A DNA stretch of 64,000 nt from CALBPI01 sp038533155 (GTDB lineage: Bacteria > Pseudomonadota > Gammaproteobacteria > Steroidobacterales > Woeseiaceae), in NCBI GenBank assembly GCA_038533155.1, contig JBCAZH010000008.1:15211-79210 (forward strand), read 5' to 3'. A program made the translations under genes and the position numbers. The notes under the pieces were generated by a model. It worked only from the letters and a program-made list of their open reading frames with translations. It did not search any database and had not been told where the DNA came from. Every line of letters begins with the position of its first letter. The stretch's first letter is position 1. Positions 51,112 through 58,156 of this stretch are shown here, one piece after another.

Positions 51112-52058
51112 AGTTGCGCAGCGAAGGGTTTGCGCCGGCGTCGATTGGCAACCTCGGGGTCGGGTTTGATGTTCTTGGACTCGCTATCGAGGGACCGGGC
51201 GATACCGTCCGCTGCGAGATTACGGACGGTAGCGGCTGCGAAATCGAATCCATAGTCGGCGATGCGGTAGCCGGCGATGTCTCTTGTTTACCTGTCGATG
51301 CATCGAAGAACACAGCGTCGATAGCGGCCGAGCATTTGTGGGCTGAGCATGGGAACGGTCGAGGCATTCGACTGTCGTTGCAAAAAGGTACGCCTCTTGC
51401 GTCCGGAATGGGAAGTTCTGCAGCGTCCGCAGTGGCGGCGGTGATGGCGGTAAACGCCTTGATAGATAGCCCGCTCCCAAAGCACGCACTACTCCCTTAT
51501 GCGCTTGCTGGCGAGACTGTGGCGAGCGGCGCGGTCCACGCGGACAACGTCGCGCCTTCGCTGTTTGGTGGCCTGATTTTGTGCCCGCCAAAGTCGTTGC
51601 CTTCGGTGCGGCAGCTGCCCGTGCCGGAAGGGCTGTCGTCGGTGCTTGTACACCCGCAGCTTCATGTAGAAACCGCTGCGGCTCGCGCGATCCTAGCCGC
51701 TCATGTCGCGTTGCGTGACGCCATCGAACAAGCCGCGAATCTTGCGACTTTGATCGATGCTGCGCACACCAATGACGCGTTGGCTTTCGCAACATCGGCC
51801 GTAGATCGCATCGTAGAGCCGCAACGCAAGCAACTCGTTAAGGGGTTTGATTCGGTACAACAAGCTGCCATGGCATCCGGTGCGTTGTCTTGCTCGCTCT
51901 CAGGCAGTGGTCCCAGCGTTTTCGCGCTGTGCAGAGCAAATGATGCGAACGTGGTGGCAGAAGCAATGGTGGCCGCGTTTGCGGCGTCCAACGTGAGTGC
52001 CCGCGCGTGGCGATCCTCGCTTCAGTCCGCCGGCGCAACGGCAGTCGTACTGCCATGA
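51108..52058 (+). CDS. thrB: Homoserine kinase ThrB
   Basis: A 316-residue GHMP kinase that phosphorylates homoserine. APASIGNLGVGFDVLGLAIEGPGD, the ATP loop GTPLASGMGSSAASAVAAVMAVNAL and the C-terminal ALSCSLSGSGPSVFALC are diagnostic. The TTG start overlaps the thrA stop and likely relies on coupling. Confidence 0.97.
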   Translation: MKLRSEGFAPASIGNLGVGFDVLGLAIEGPGDTVRCEITDGSGCEIESIVGDAVAGDVSCLPVDASKNTASIAAEHLWAEHGNGRGIRLSLQKGTPLASGMGSSAASAVAAVMAVNALIDSPLPKHALLPYALAGETVASGAVHADNVAPSLFGGLILCPPKSLPSVRQLPVPEGLSSVLVHPQLHVETAAARAILAAHVALRDAIEQAANLATLIDAAHTNDALAFATSAVDRIVEPQRKQLVKGFDSVQQAAMASGALSCSLSGSGPSVFALCRANDANVVAEAMVAAFAASNVSARAWRSSLQSAGATAVVLP

Positions 52059-53377
52059 TGATGTATCGAAGCACGCGTGGATCTTCGCCGGTATCGTTGG
52101 ACACCGCCTTGGTGCAAGGGTTGGCGCCGGACGGCGGGTTGTTCGTGCCTGAGGTGCTGCCAAAGCACACATTAGACGGGTGGGAAGGACTTGAGCCATG
52201 GCAGGTGGCTGCACGTTATCTCGAGCCTTTCTTCGACGGTTCACAACTGCGTCCGTCGATTGACCAGATCGCCCAAGAGACGTTTGCTTTCGATTTGCCG
52301 CTACGTGAGTTTGAGGTTGTCGAAGGCAAGGCGAGCGTTCTTGAGTTGTTTCATGGTCCGACGGCGGCGTTCAAAGATGTCGGCGCACGGTTTCTGGCGG
52401 CCTGTTTACAGCGACTGCAGCCCTCTGATGCAAAGACACTGACGATTCTCGTCGCGACGTCCGGGGATACCGGCGGCGCGGTCGCGGCGGCGTTCCATCG
52501 GCGGCCGGGTATCCGAGTGGTGGTGTTGTTCCCTGAAGGCAGAGTATCCGCGCGTCAGCAGCATCAGTTGACATGCTGGGGCGATAACGTCGTCGCGCTG
52601 TCCGTTCAGGGGAGTTTTGATGATTGCCAACGATTGGTGAAGGCGGCATTCGTTGATGATGAACTCGCATCGACGTTCAACTTCAGCTCGGCAAACAGTA
52701 TCAATATCGGGCGTTTGCTCCCGCAAAGCGCCTACTACGCGTATGCATCGCTGCAACACTTCGAACGGACTGGCAAGCGACTCAGTTTCGTCGTGCCGAC
52801 GGGTAATCTCGGTAATGGACTGGCGGCCGTTCTGGCTCGAGCATGCGGCATGCCAATCGACCAGATTCGATTCGTAACGAACGCAAACCGGACGCTACCC
52901 GACTATTTTTCGACTGGGGAGTATCGACCACGAGACAGTATTCCAACGCTCGCCTCGGCGATGGACGTGGGTGCGCCCAGCAATCTTGAGCGGTTGACGC
53001 AAGTGTTCGGGGAAGCTGAGACTTTGCGGACCCAAGGGATTTCCGTTGACACAGTGGACGACGAAACGATCTCGACACGCGTCGAACAGGATGCGCAGCG
53101 CCTCCCGTTTGTATGGTGTCCGCACTCGGCGACCGGGATGGCGAGTTGGCTTCGTATGGACGATGAGACAAGAAAGACAAAAGACTGGTGTCTCGTCGCG
53201 ACCGCCCACCCAGCGAAGTTCGAGACGATCGTGGAACCTCTGATAGGACGTTCGGTGGAGGTGCCCCCGGCGCTCTCGGACCTTTTGTCGCGTCCAACCG
53301 AGTTTGAGATGATCGCTCCGACTATCGATGCGTTTCGTGGTTCGCTGTCAAAGCTAAGCGAGTCCGGCGATGGATGA
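52055..53377 (+). CDS. thrC: Threonine synthase ThrC
   Basis: A ~440-residue PLP enzyme for the last step of threonine synthesis. It starts MMMYRSTRGSSPVSLDTALVQGLAPDGGLFVPEVLP, with the PLP-Lys in FHGPTAAFKDVGARFLA, TSGDTGGAVAAAFHRRPGIRVVVLFPEGRVSARQQHQL and FNFSSANSINIGRLLPQSAYYAY. Three ATGs in a row occur at 52055-52063; the first overlaps the thrB stop (ATGA). Its end overlaps the NERD gene by 8 bases. Confidence 0.97.
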   Translation: MMMYRSTRGSSPVSLDTALVQGLAPDGGLFVPEVLPKHTLDGWEGLEPWQVAARYLEPFFDGSQLRPSIDQIAQETFAFDLPLREFEVVEGKASVLELFHGPTAAFKDVGARFLAACLQRLQPSDAKTLTILVATSGDTGGAVAAAFHRRPGIRVVVLFPEGRVSARQQHQLTCWGDNVVALSVQGSFDDCQRLVKAAFVDDELASTFNFSSANSINIGRLLPQSAYYAYASLQHFERTGKRLSFVVPTGNLGNGLAAVLARACGMPIDQIRFVTNANRTLPDYFSTGEYRPRDSIPTLASAMDVGAPSNLERLTQVFGEAETLRTQGISVDTVDDETISTRVEQDAQRLPFVWCPHSATGMASWLRMDDETRKTKDWCLVATAHPAKFETIVEPLIGRSVEVPPALSDLLSRPTEFEMIAPTIDAFRGSLSKLSESGDG

Positions 53378-53969
53378 TTCTGAAGCGCTCTGGGATCGCA
53401 TTTTTGAGACCGCCGGTAGTAGCCCCGTGCCGATAGCGGTGGTAGCACTGCTTGTGCTGGTGGTCGCTGTCACTTTGGTGATTCGGGCCCGACGACCGAA
53501 GTCCATCGGGAAATTGCTCAACGCGATCTCATTCGAAAAACTCGACAACGTCGTGTTACCGAAAGCCGATGAAGGCGAGATCCATATCGAACACATTCTG
53601 CTGACTCAAGGGGGCATTTATGTGATCGATCCGAAGGAGATTCGTGGCATCGTTTTTGGCAGTGACAAAATGCACGACTGGACCGTGCTCGACAATGGGC
53701 GGCGCTACACCATTGCTAATCCACAAGGACCGCTGTTTGATCGCGTTGCCGCAGTTCGCCAAGTAGTCACCAGTATTCCAGTGAAAGGCTGCATCTTGTT
53801 CGGTGTCGACGCTGACTTCAGTAAAGGCCGTCCGGCGCATGTGTACACCGAACAAATGCTGAAGGACGAGCTGCCGGCGGTCGATGGGGCGCGCGCCAGC
53901 CAGTTGCGCGCCTCGTTTGACGCTGAGTGGCAGAAGCTCCGAGATGCTGCGTTTTCTGGTGCGTCCTAA
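53370..53969 (+). CDS. Membrane-anchored NERD-domain protein
   Basis: A 199-residue protein with one N-terminal membrane helix (IAVVALLVLVVAVTLVI, 22-38) and a NERD (nuclease-related) domain: NVVLPKADEGEIHIEHILLTQGGIYVIDPKEIRGIVFGSDK. It then has WTVLDNGRRYTIANPQGPLFDRVAAVRQVV. NERD domains resemble Holliday-resolvase-like nucleases, and the DPK segment corresponds to the E-x-K catalytic stretch with Asp for Glu. Nuclease activity is unproven. The start overlaps the end of thrC, so it is transcribed with the threonine operon although functionally unrelated. Confidence 0.85.
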   Translation: MDDSEALWDRIFETAGSSPVPIAVVALLVLVVAVTLVIRARRPKSIGKLLNAISFEKLDNVVLPKADEGEIHIEHILLTQGGIYVIDPKEIRGIVFGSDKMHDWTVLDNGRRYTIANPQGPLFDRVAAVRQVVTSIPVKGCILFGVDADFSKGRPAHVYTEQMLKDELPAVDGARASQLRASFDAEWQKLRDAAFSGAS

Positions 53970-54761
53970 TCAGGTCGCGTCATCGAAGCCGAAAAATACA
54001 GCGGCGTTCTTTGTCGTCTGAATCGCTAGATCCTCGGGCGTAACGCCCCGGGCTTCTGCGACAACTCGCGCGACTTCCACAAGATGTGCGGGCTCGCAGC
54101 GACGTGACTTTGGTTTTGGCCGAAGGGTTCGCGGCAGTAGATAGGGCGCATCTGTCTCGATCAGCAGTCGATCGTCAGGAATATCTTTGACGAGGTCGAG
54201 TAGGTGCGCACCACGCCGTTCATCGCAGATCCAGCCTGTGATGCCGATATAGAAATCCTCGCTCAAGTAGTCGTCCAGCTCTCGCCGACCGGCGGTAAAG
54301 CAATGCGCGACGATCCTAGTGAGGCCACTCAAGTGAGGCTTCACCAACCGCAGAAAATCGTCGTGCGCATCGCGTTGATGGCCGAAAACTGGCAAGCCAA
54401 ATTCGACGGCTAATGCGAGTTGCAGATTGAACGCATGTGCTTGTTCATCGGGTGTCGAGTAATTGCGGAAGTAATCTAGCCCACATTCGCCGGCTGCGCG
54501 CACTGCGGGCCGCGACATTTGTCCTCGCACCACAGCGTGTACGTCGTCCGTATATTCACTGGCGTGATGCGGATGTACGCCGGCGGTGCAGTAAAGGTTC
54601 GCGTAGCGTCCGGCCAGCGCATGGGCGCGGTCGTTGCTATCGACGGAGCTCCCGGTGACGACGATGCGATCCACGCCGACATCCGACGCTCGAGACAACA
54701 CCGCGTCGAGATCCTCATCGAAGCTGTCATGTGCGAGGTTCGCACCGATGTCGGTTAGCAT
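53970..54761 (-). CDS. tatD: TatD-family metal-dependent DNase
   Basis: A 263-residue TIM-barrel metal-dependent hydrolase with 3'-5' exonuclease activity in the family. The opening MLTDIGANLAHDSFDEDLDAVL is the TatD subtype; the HxH pair of relatives is replaced here. AGVHPHHASEY, GECGLDYFRNYSTPDEQAHAFNLQLALA, PVFGHQRDAHDDF, HCFTAG and LLIETDAPYLLPR follow. It is convergent with the NERD gene (adjacent stops) and divergent from the TPR gene. Confidence 0.95.
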   Translation of the reverse strand: MLTDIGANLAHDSFDEDLDAVLSRASDVGVDRIVVTGSSVDSNDRAHALAGRYANLYCTAGVHPHHASEYTDDVHAVVRGQMSRPAVRAAGECGLDYFRNYSTPDEQAHAFNLQLALAVEFGLPVFGHQRDAHDDFLRLVKPHLSGLTRIVAHCFTAGRRELDDYLSEDFYIGITGWICDERRGAHLLDLVKDIPDDRLLIETDAPYLLPRTLRPKPKSRRCEPAHLVEVARVVAEARGVTPEDLAIQTTKNAAVFFGFDDAT

Positions 54762-54862
54762 TGTGGGTACCTCGCAGCGAAAAGGGTGATCTGGTGCACA
54801 GTTTTGCGCTCAGTTGACGCGATTTGACTAAAAATGCCGTGCGCGCGAGTTAGTATTGTCTC

Positions 54863-55615
54863 ATGCGTTACGTTGCAATGTTCATTCTCATTCTATGGGG
54901 CTTTAGCACATCGAGTGTTGAAGCTGCACTAAAAGTCGCTGATCTCAAGGATCGAGAGGCCGTCATTGAATATGCCTCGCAGACCGGTGACTGGGCGTAT
55001 TTGACGCGTCTGAGCATGCTGCTGGCGGACGAGAAGGCACGCGGCGACGCGGCGCCTCTGCCGCACTATTACTCGGCGCTCGCGGCGTACCGCGCGGCTG
55101 AAATCGATGAAGACGTGGAGCTGCGAGTTGGTGTATTGCTGGATCGCTGCATCGATCAGACCAAGGCGGCGTTGAAGCTTCGGCCAGAGTGGTCGGAAGC
55201 GCTTGCTCTGGCGGGTGCTTGCCACGGTCTTGCAGCCCGTCGCCAACCGCTGTCAGCGCTGATCGCCGGCAACTTTGCGGCCCGAGAGCTCAAACAGGCA
55301 TTAGTGATCAATCCTGAAAACCCCCGTGCCATGTTGCTCCAAGCAGTGACACTCCTACGAAGGTTCGAAGATGCGGATCGCGTGGAGTTGGCAAGGCAGT
55401 TGTTGGTCGATGCAGTCGCACAATTCGAGTCATTTCCACCACCTACGATGGATGGTGGGCCGAGTTGGGGCGAGGAGCATGCACATTTCTGGTTAGCGCA
55501 TGTCGCTTCGCTGAAGCGCGACAAATCGACGGCGCGCAACCACCTCGAACAGGCCCTGCTCATCGCGCCGGACCTAAAGATCGCGCAAGTTTCGCTGGCA
55601 CAAATCGGCCGCTAA
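54863..55615 (+). CDS. Exported TPR-like protein of unknown function
   Basis: A 250-residue protein with a signal peptide (YVAMFILILWGFSTSSVEA) and all-alpha repeats resembling TPR units (YYSALAAYRAAEI, EWSEALALAGACHGLAARRQPLSA, NPRAMLLQAVTLLRR, EEHAHFWLAHVASLKRDKSTARNHLEQALLIAPDLKIAQVSLAQI). Probably a periplasmic scaffold; partner unknown. It is followed at 67 bases by the bactofilin-like gene on the same strand, which may be its partner. Confidence 0.8.
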   Translation: MRYVAMFILILWGFSTSSVEAALKVADLKDREAVIEYASQTGDWAYLTRLSMLLADEKARGDAAPLPHYYSALAAYRAAEIDEDVELRVGVLLDRCIDQTKAALKLRPEWSEALALAGACHGLAARRQPLSALIAGNFAARELKQALVINPENPRAMLLQAVTLLRRFEDADRVELARQLLVDAVAQFESFPPPTMDGGPSWGEEHAHFWLAHVASLKRDKSTARNHLEQALLIAPDLKIAQVSLAQIGR

Positions 55616-55682
55616 CTAAACCTTCTCGCCTGGCGCGACATCCAACCGACAAGCAAATTCAGCTAGTATCGGGAGGATGAAC

Positions 55683-56393
55683 ATGAAAAAACTATGGATT
55701 TCCTGCATCGGCGTTGTGTTGGTGGGCTTAGTAGCTGCCACGGGCGCGGATGCGTCGGTCAACAAAAACATTCGCATCGAGGCCGGTGAGACGAGCAAAG
55801 GCGCATCATCGGTTAACGGTCGAGTCACCGTTGGTGATGGCGCCATCGTCGATGGCGACGTCGACACGGTCAATGGTGGCGTCAAACTGGGCTCGGGTGT
55901 TCAAGCCGGTGAGGTCCAGAGCGTAAACGGCAAGGTCACCATCGGCGATGACTGTGTCATTGAAACCGCCCAGACTGTCAACGGACGCGCGGAGCTCGGT
56001 GAGCGAGTTCGGGTATCGGGTGATGTCTCTACGGTTAACGGTGAAGTCAACATTGGCTACGGCAGCCTGGTCGGTGGCGATGTCGACACCGTCAACGGCA
56101 AGGTCAAGCTGAAAGGCGTCAGCGTCTCTGGTGATATCGGTAACACGAATGGCGGTGTCTACCTGGACGAGGGCACTCGGGTCGAAGGCTCCGTCGTGGT
56201 TCGTAAGACCAAGAATTACGGTTGGAGCTGGGGCAAGAAGAGCAAGCCCGTTGTAGTTATCGGGCGTAATGTTGTCGTAGAAGGGCCGTTGATCTTCGAA
56301 CGTGAAGTGGAGCTCTACATCCACGAAACGGCGACGGTCGGTTCGATCGAAGGCAAGGCAGAAGTTCAACGCTATAGCGGGGATGCGCCATAA
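55683..56393 (+). CDS. Exported bactofilin-like beta-solenoid repeat protein
   Basis: A ~236-residue protein with a signal peptide (KKLWISCIGVVLVGLVAATGADA) and tandem short repeats of the type VNGxVxxGxxxxVxGDVDTVNG. Examples are SSVNGRVTVGDGAIVDGDVDTVNG, SVNGKVTIGDDCVIETAQTVNG and VSTVNGEVNIGYGSLVGGDVDTVNG. Repeated Gly and Val every few residues predict a right-handed beta-solenoid like bactofilins (DUF583), but those are cytoplasmic and this protein is exported. The second ATG (55683) is 6 bases behind GGGAGG and is preferred. Confidence 0.83.
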   Translation: MKKLWISCIGVVLVGLVAATGADASVNKNIRIEAGETSKGASSVNGRVTVGDGAIVDGDVDTVNGGVKLGSGVQAGEVQSVNGKVTIGDDCVIETAQTVNGRAELGERVRVSGDVSTVNGEVNIGYGSLVGGDVDTVNGKVKLKGVSVSGDIGNTNGGVYLDEGTRVEGSVVVRKTKNYGWSWGKKSKPVVVIGRNVVVEGPLIFEREVELYIHETATVGSIEGKAEVQRYSGDAP

Positions 56394-56431
56394 ATCTGGC
56401 GATTAGTGCCGGAACGGAAGAACCCGTAAAT

Positions 56432-57145
56432 GTGGCGGTGCGCACACACGCTCGTGCGCGCCGTCTTATCCTTAAAGTTACAGAGACTGGCCAGGCAAAA
56501 CTGACGGTCCCGCCCCGTACGCCTCGGGCGCAGATCGATGCATTTCTGGCCCAACACCACGACTGGTTGCTTCGCACAGTCAATGCGGCGCGATTGAGTT
56601 CCCCGCAGTTAGCTACCGATGCCCCACCGGACGCGCTACAGCTCGTGGCTGTCGATGAACACTGGCGCTTGGAGTTCGTCGCCCGATCCGATCAAGTGCG
56701 CACTCGATCGCAACTGAGGCCGTCGACCGCACCCGGGTTGTTCACACTGCGTGTCACCCACGCTGCTGAGCGAGAGGATTTGCAAAGCGAGCTGCGTCAC
56801 GCGGTGCGGCGCGAGTTAGTGCGCCGCGCGAAGGGGTTTTACGCGGATGCGTTGGGTCCGCTAGCCGAACATATGGGCGTTCGGTTCAAGCGGTTGCAAG
56901 TTCGAAATCAAAGGTCAGTCTGGGGAAGTTGCTCGAGCTCCGGCACGCTTAGCCTGAATATGGCGGGATTATTCCTACCGCCCAGGCTCGCACGTTATCT
57001 GTGTATTCATGAGCTCGCGCACCTCAGGCATATGAATCACTCGTCCGCGTTTTGGGATTTGGTTTGCTCAGTCGAGCCCAACGCGAAGGTGCTCGACGCA
57101 CAGCTCGGTGGCACCAGCGCCGTGCTGCCGCGTTGGTTGTGGTGA
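56432..57145 (+). CDS. YgjP-like (DUF45) metallopeptidase
   Basis: A 237-residue protein with a predicted zinc site HELAHLRHMNHSSAFW (HExxH plus downstream H), typical of the YgjP/M48-related family. RRAKGFYADALGPLAEHMGVRFKRLQVRNQRSVWGSCSSSGTLSLNMAGLFLPPRLARYLCIHELAHL is the core. No signal peptide, so it acts in the cytoplasm; the substrate is unknown. GTG start with GGAAG about 12 bases upstream, so the start is less certain. Confidence 0.9.
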   Translation: MAVRTHARARRLILKVTETGQAKLTVPPRTPRAQIDAFLAQHHDWLLRTVNAARLSSPQLATDAPPDALQLVAVDEHWRLEFVARSDQVRTRSQLRPSTAPGLFTLRVTHAAEREDLQSELRHAVRRELVRRAKGFYADALGPLAEHMGVRFKRLQVRNQRSVWGSCSSSGTLSLNMAGLFLPPRLARYLCIHELAHLRHMNHSSAFWDLVCSVEPNAKVLDAQLGGTSAVLPRWLW

Positions 57146-58156
57146 CTAGCCCTGGTCGAGCAGCTCTCGCAAATCGATCACTGCTGCATTGGCGCGGGAC
57201 AGATAGGACGCCATCACGAGCGAGTGATTGGCAAACATACCGTAGCCACTGCCATTCAGGATCATAGGACTTCGAACCGGTGCGAGACTCGCCTCTAGCT
57301 CGCGAATGATCTGACGCAAGCTGACCGTTGCGTTTTTGTCCTCCAGCACGTCGGCAAAATCGAATTGTGTCGCGCGAAGCAAGTGGACCAACGCCCATGC
57401 CGATCCCCGAGCCTCATAGAACACGTCATCGATGTCCCACCAGCTTGTCTTGACCACGACGTCTTCGCTGGCCGATCGACCGCCACCGGCGCTCGCGGCG
57501 GACTCTCCCGCCAGATCGGTGTTGACTCGGGTTTGTCCGACGCTAGCCGTTAGGCGTTGAGACAGATTGCCGAGTCTCTTCTCGACAAGGCCAAGCCATT
57601 CGCGAAGATTGTCGGCTCGTGCGAAGAACTGTGCATCGGCATTACCGGCATCGAGCAAGCGCGCTTGGTAGTTTTCTAGAGACTCGATGCCTTCCCGATA
57701 CTTGTTCTCAGCAGCAGGGAACAGCCAGCTGTCGTAGCCGATAAAAAAAGCGGCCTCGGCATCGACGAGATCGGGGTCTGTGGTCGACTGGGACTGCGAG
57801 CGACTGTAATCGTTTTGCAAAATCCGCGCGAGGTCTCGAACTTGCAACAACACACCAACTTCCCAGCTCGGCATGTTGTCCAAGAACACACTCGGTGGTG
57901 CAACGTCATTGACGAGTAGTCCCCCGGGTTTGTCGACCAAGGTCTCCGCGACTCGTATCAGTGTGTTGGTCGTCGCGAATCCAATGGTGCTCGGCGCGTT
58001 TTCCGTGCGTTCTTCGACCCAAAACACCTTGGGTTCCCGCGACCAATACCAACTTAGGACGAACATGATCACGAGCAATACCAGGCCAACGGTTATCGCT
58101 GGCGCTAGCCAGCGTCGCTCACTAAAAACAAACGCGTCGTAGATTTTTCCAAACAC
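57146..58156 (-). CDS. DUF2333 membrane protein
   Basis: A ~336-residue protein with one N-terminal membrane helix (LAPAITVGLVLLVIMFVLSWYW) and a long periplasmic, mainly helical domain ending YGMFANHSLVMASYLSRANAAVIDLRELLDQG, the signature end of DUF2333. No function is known to me. The GTG at 58156 shares a base with the acnA stop (TAGTG) and has GGGGA 8 bases upstream. An earlier start at 58228 would overlap acnA by 72 bases and is less likely. Its stop abuts the convergent metallopeptidase gene. Confidence 0.88.
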   Translation of the reverse strand: MFGKIYDAFVFSERRWLAPAITVGLVLLVIMFVLSWYWSREPKVFWVEERTENAPSTIGFATTNTLIRVAETLVDKPGGLLVNDVAPPSVFLDNMPSWEVGVLLQVRDLARILQNDYSRSQSQSTTDPDLVDAEAAFFIGYDSWLFPAAENKYREGIESLENYQARLLDAGNADAQFFARADNLREWLGLVEKRLGNLSQRLTASVGQTRVNTDLAGESAASAGGGRSASEDVVVKTSWWDIDDVFYEARGSAWALVHLLRATQFDFADVLEDKNATVSLRQIIRELEASLAPVRSPMILNGSGYGMFANHSLVMASYLSRANAAVIDLRELLDQG

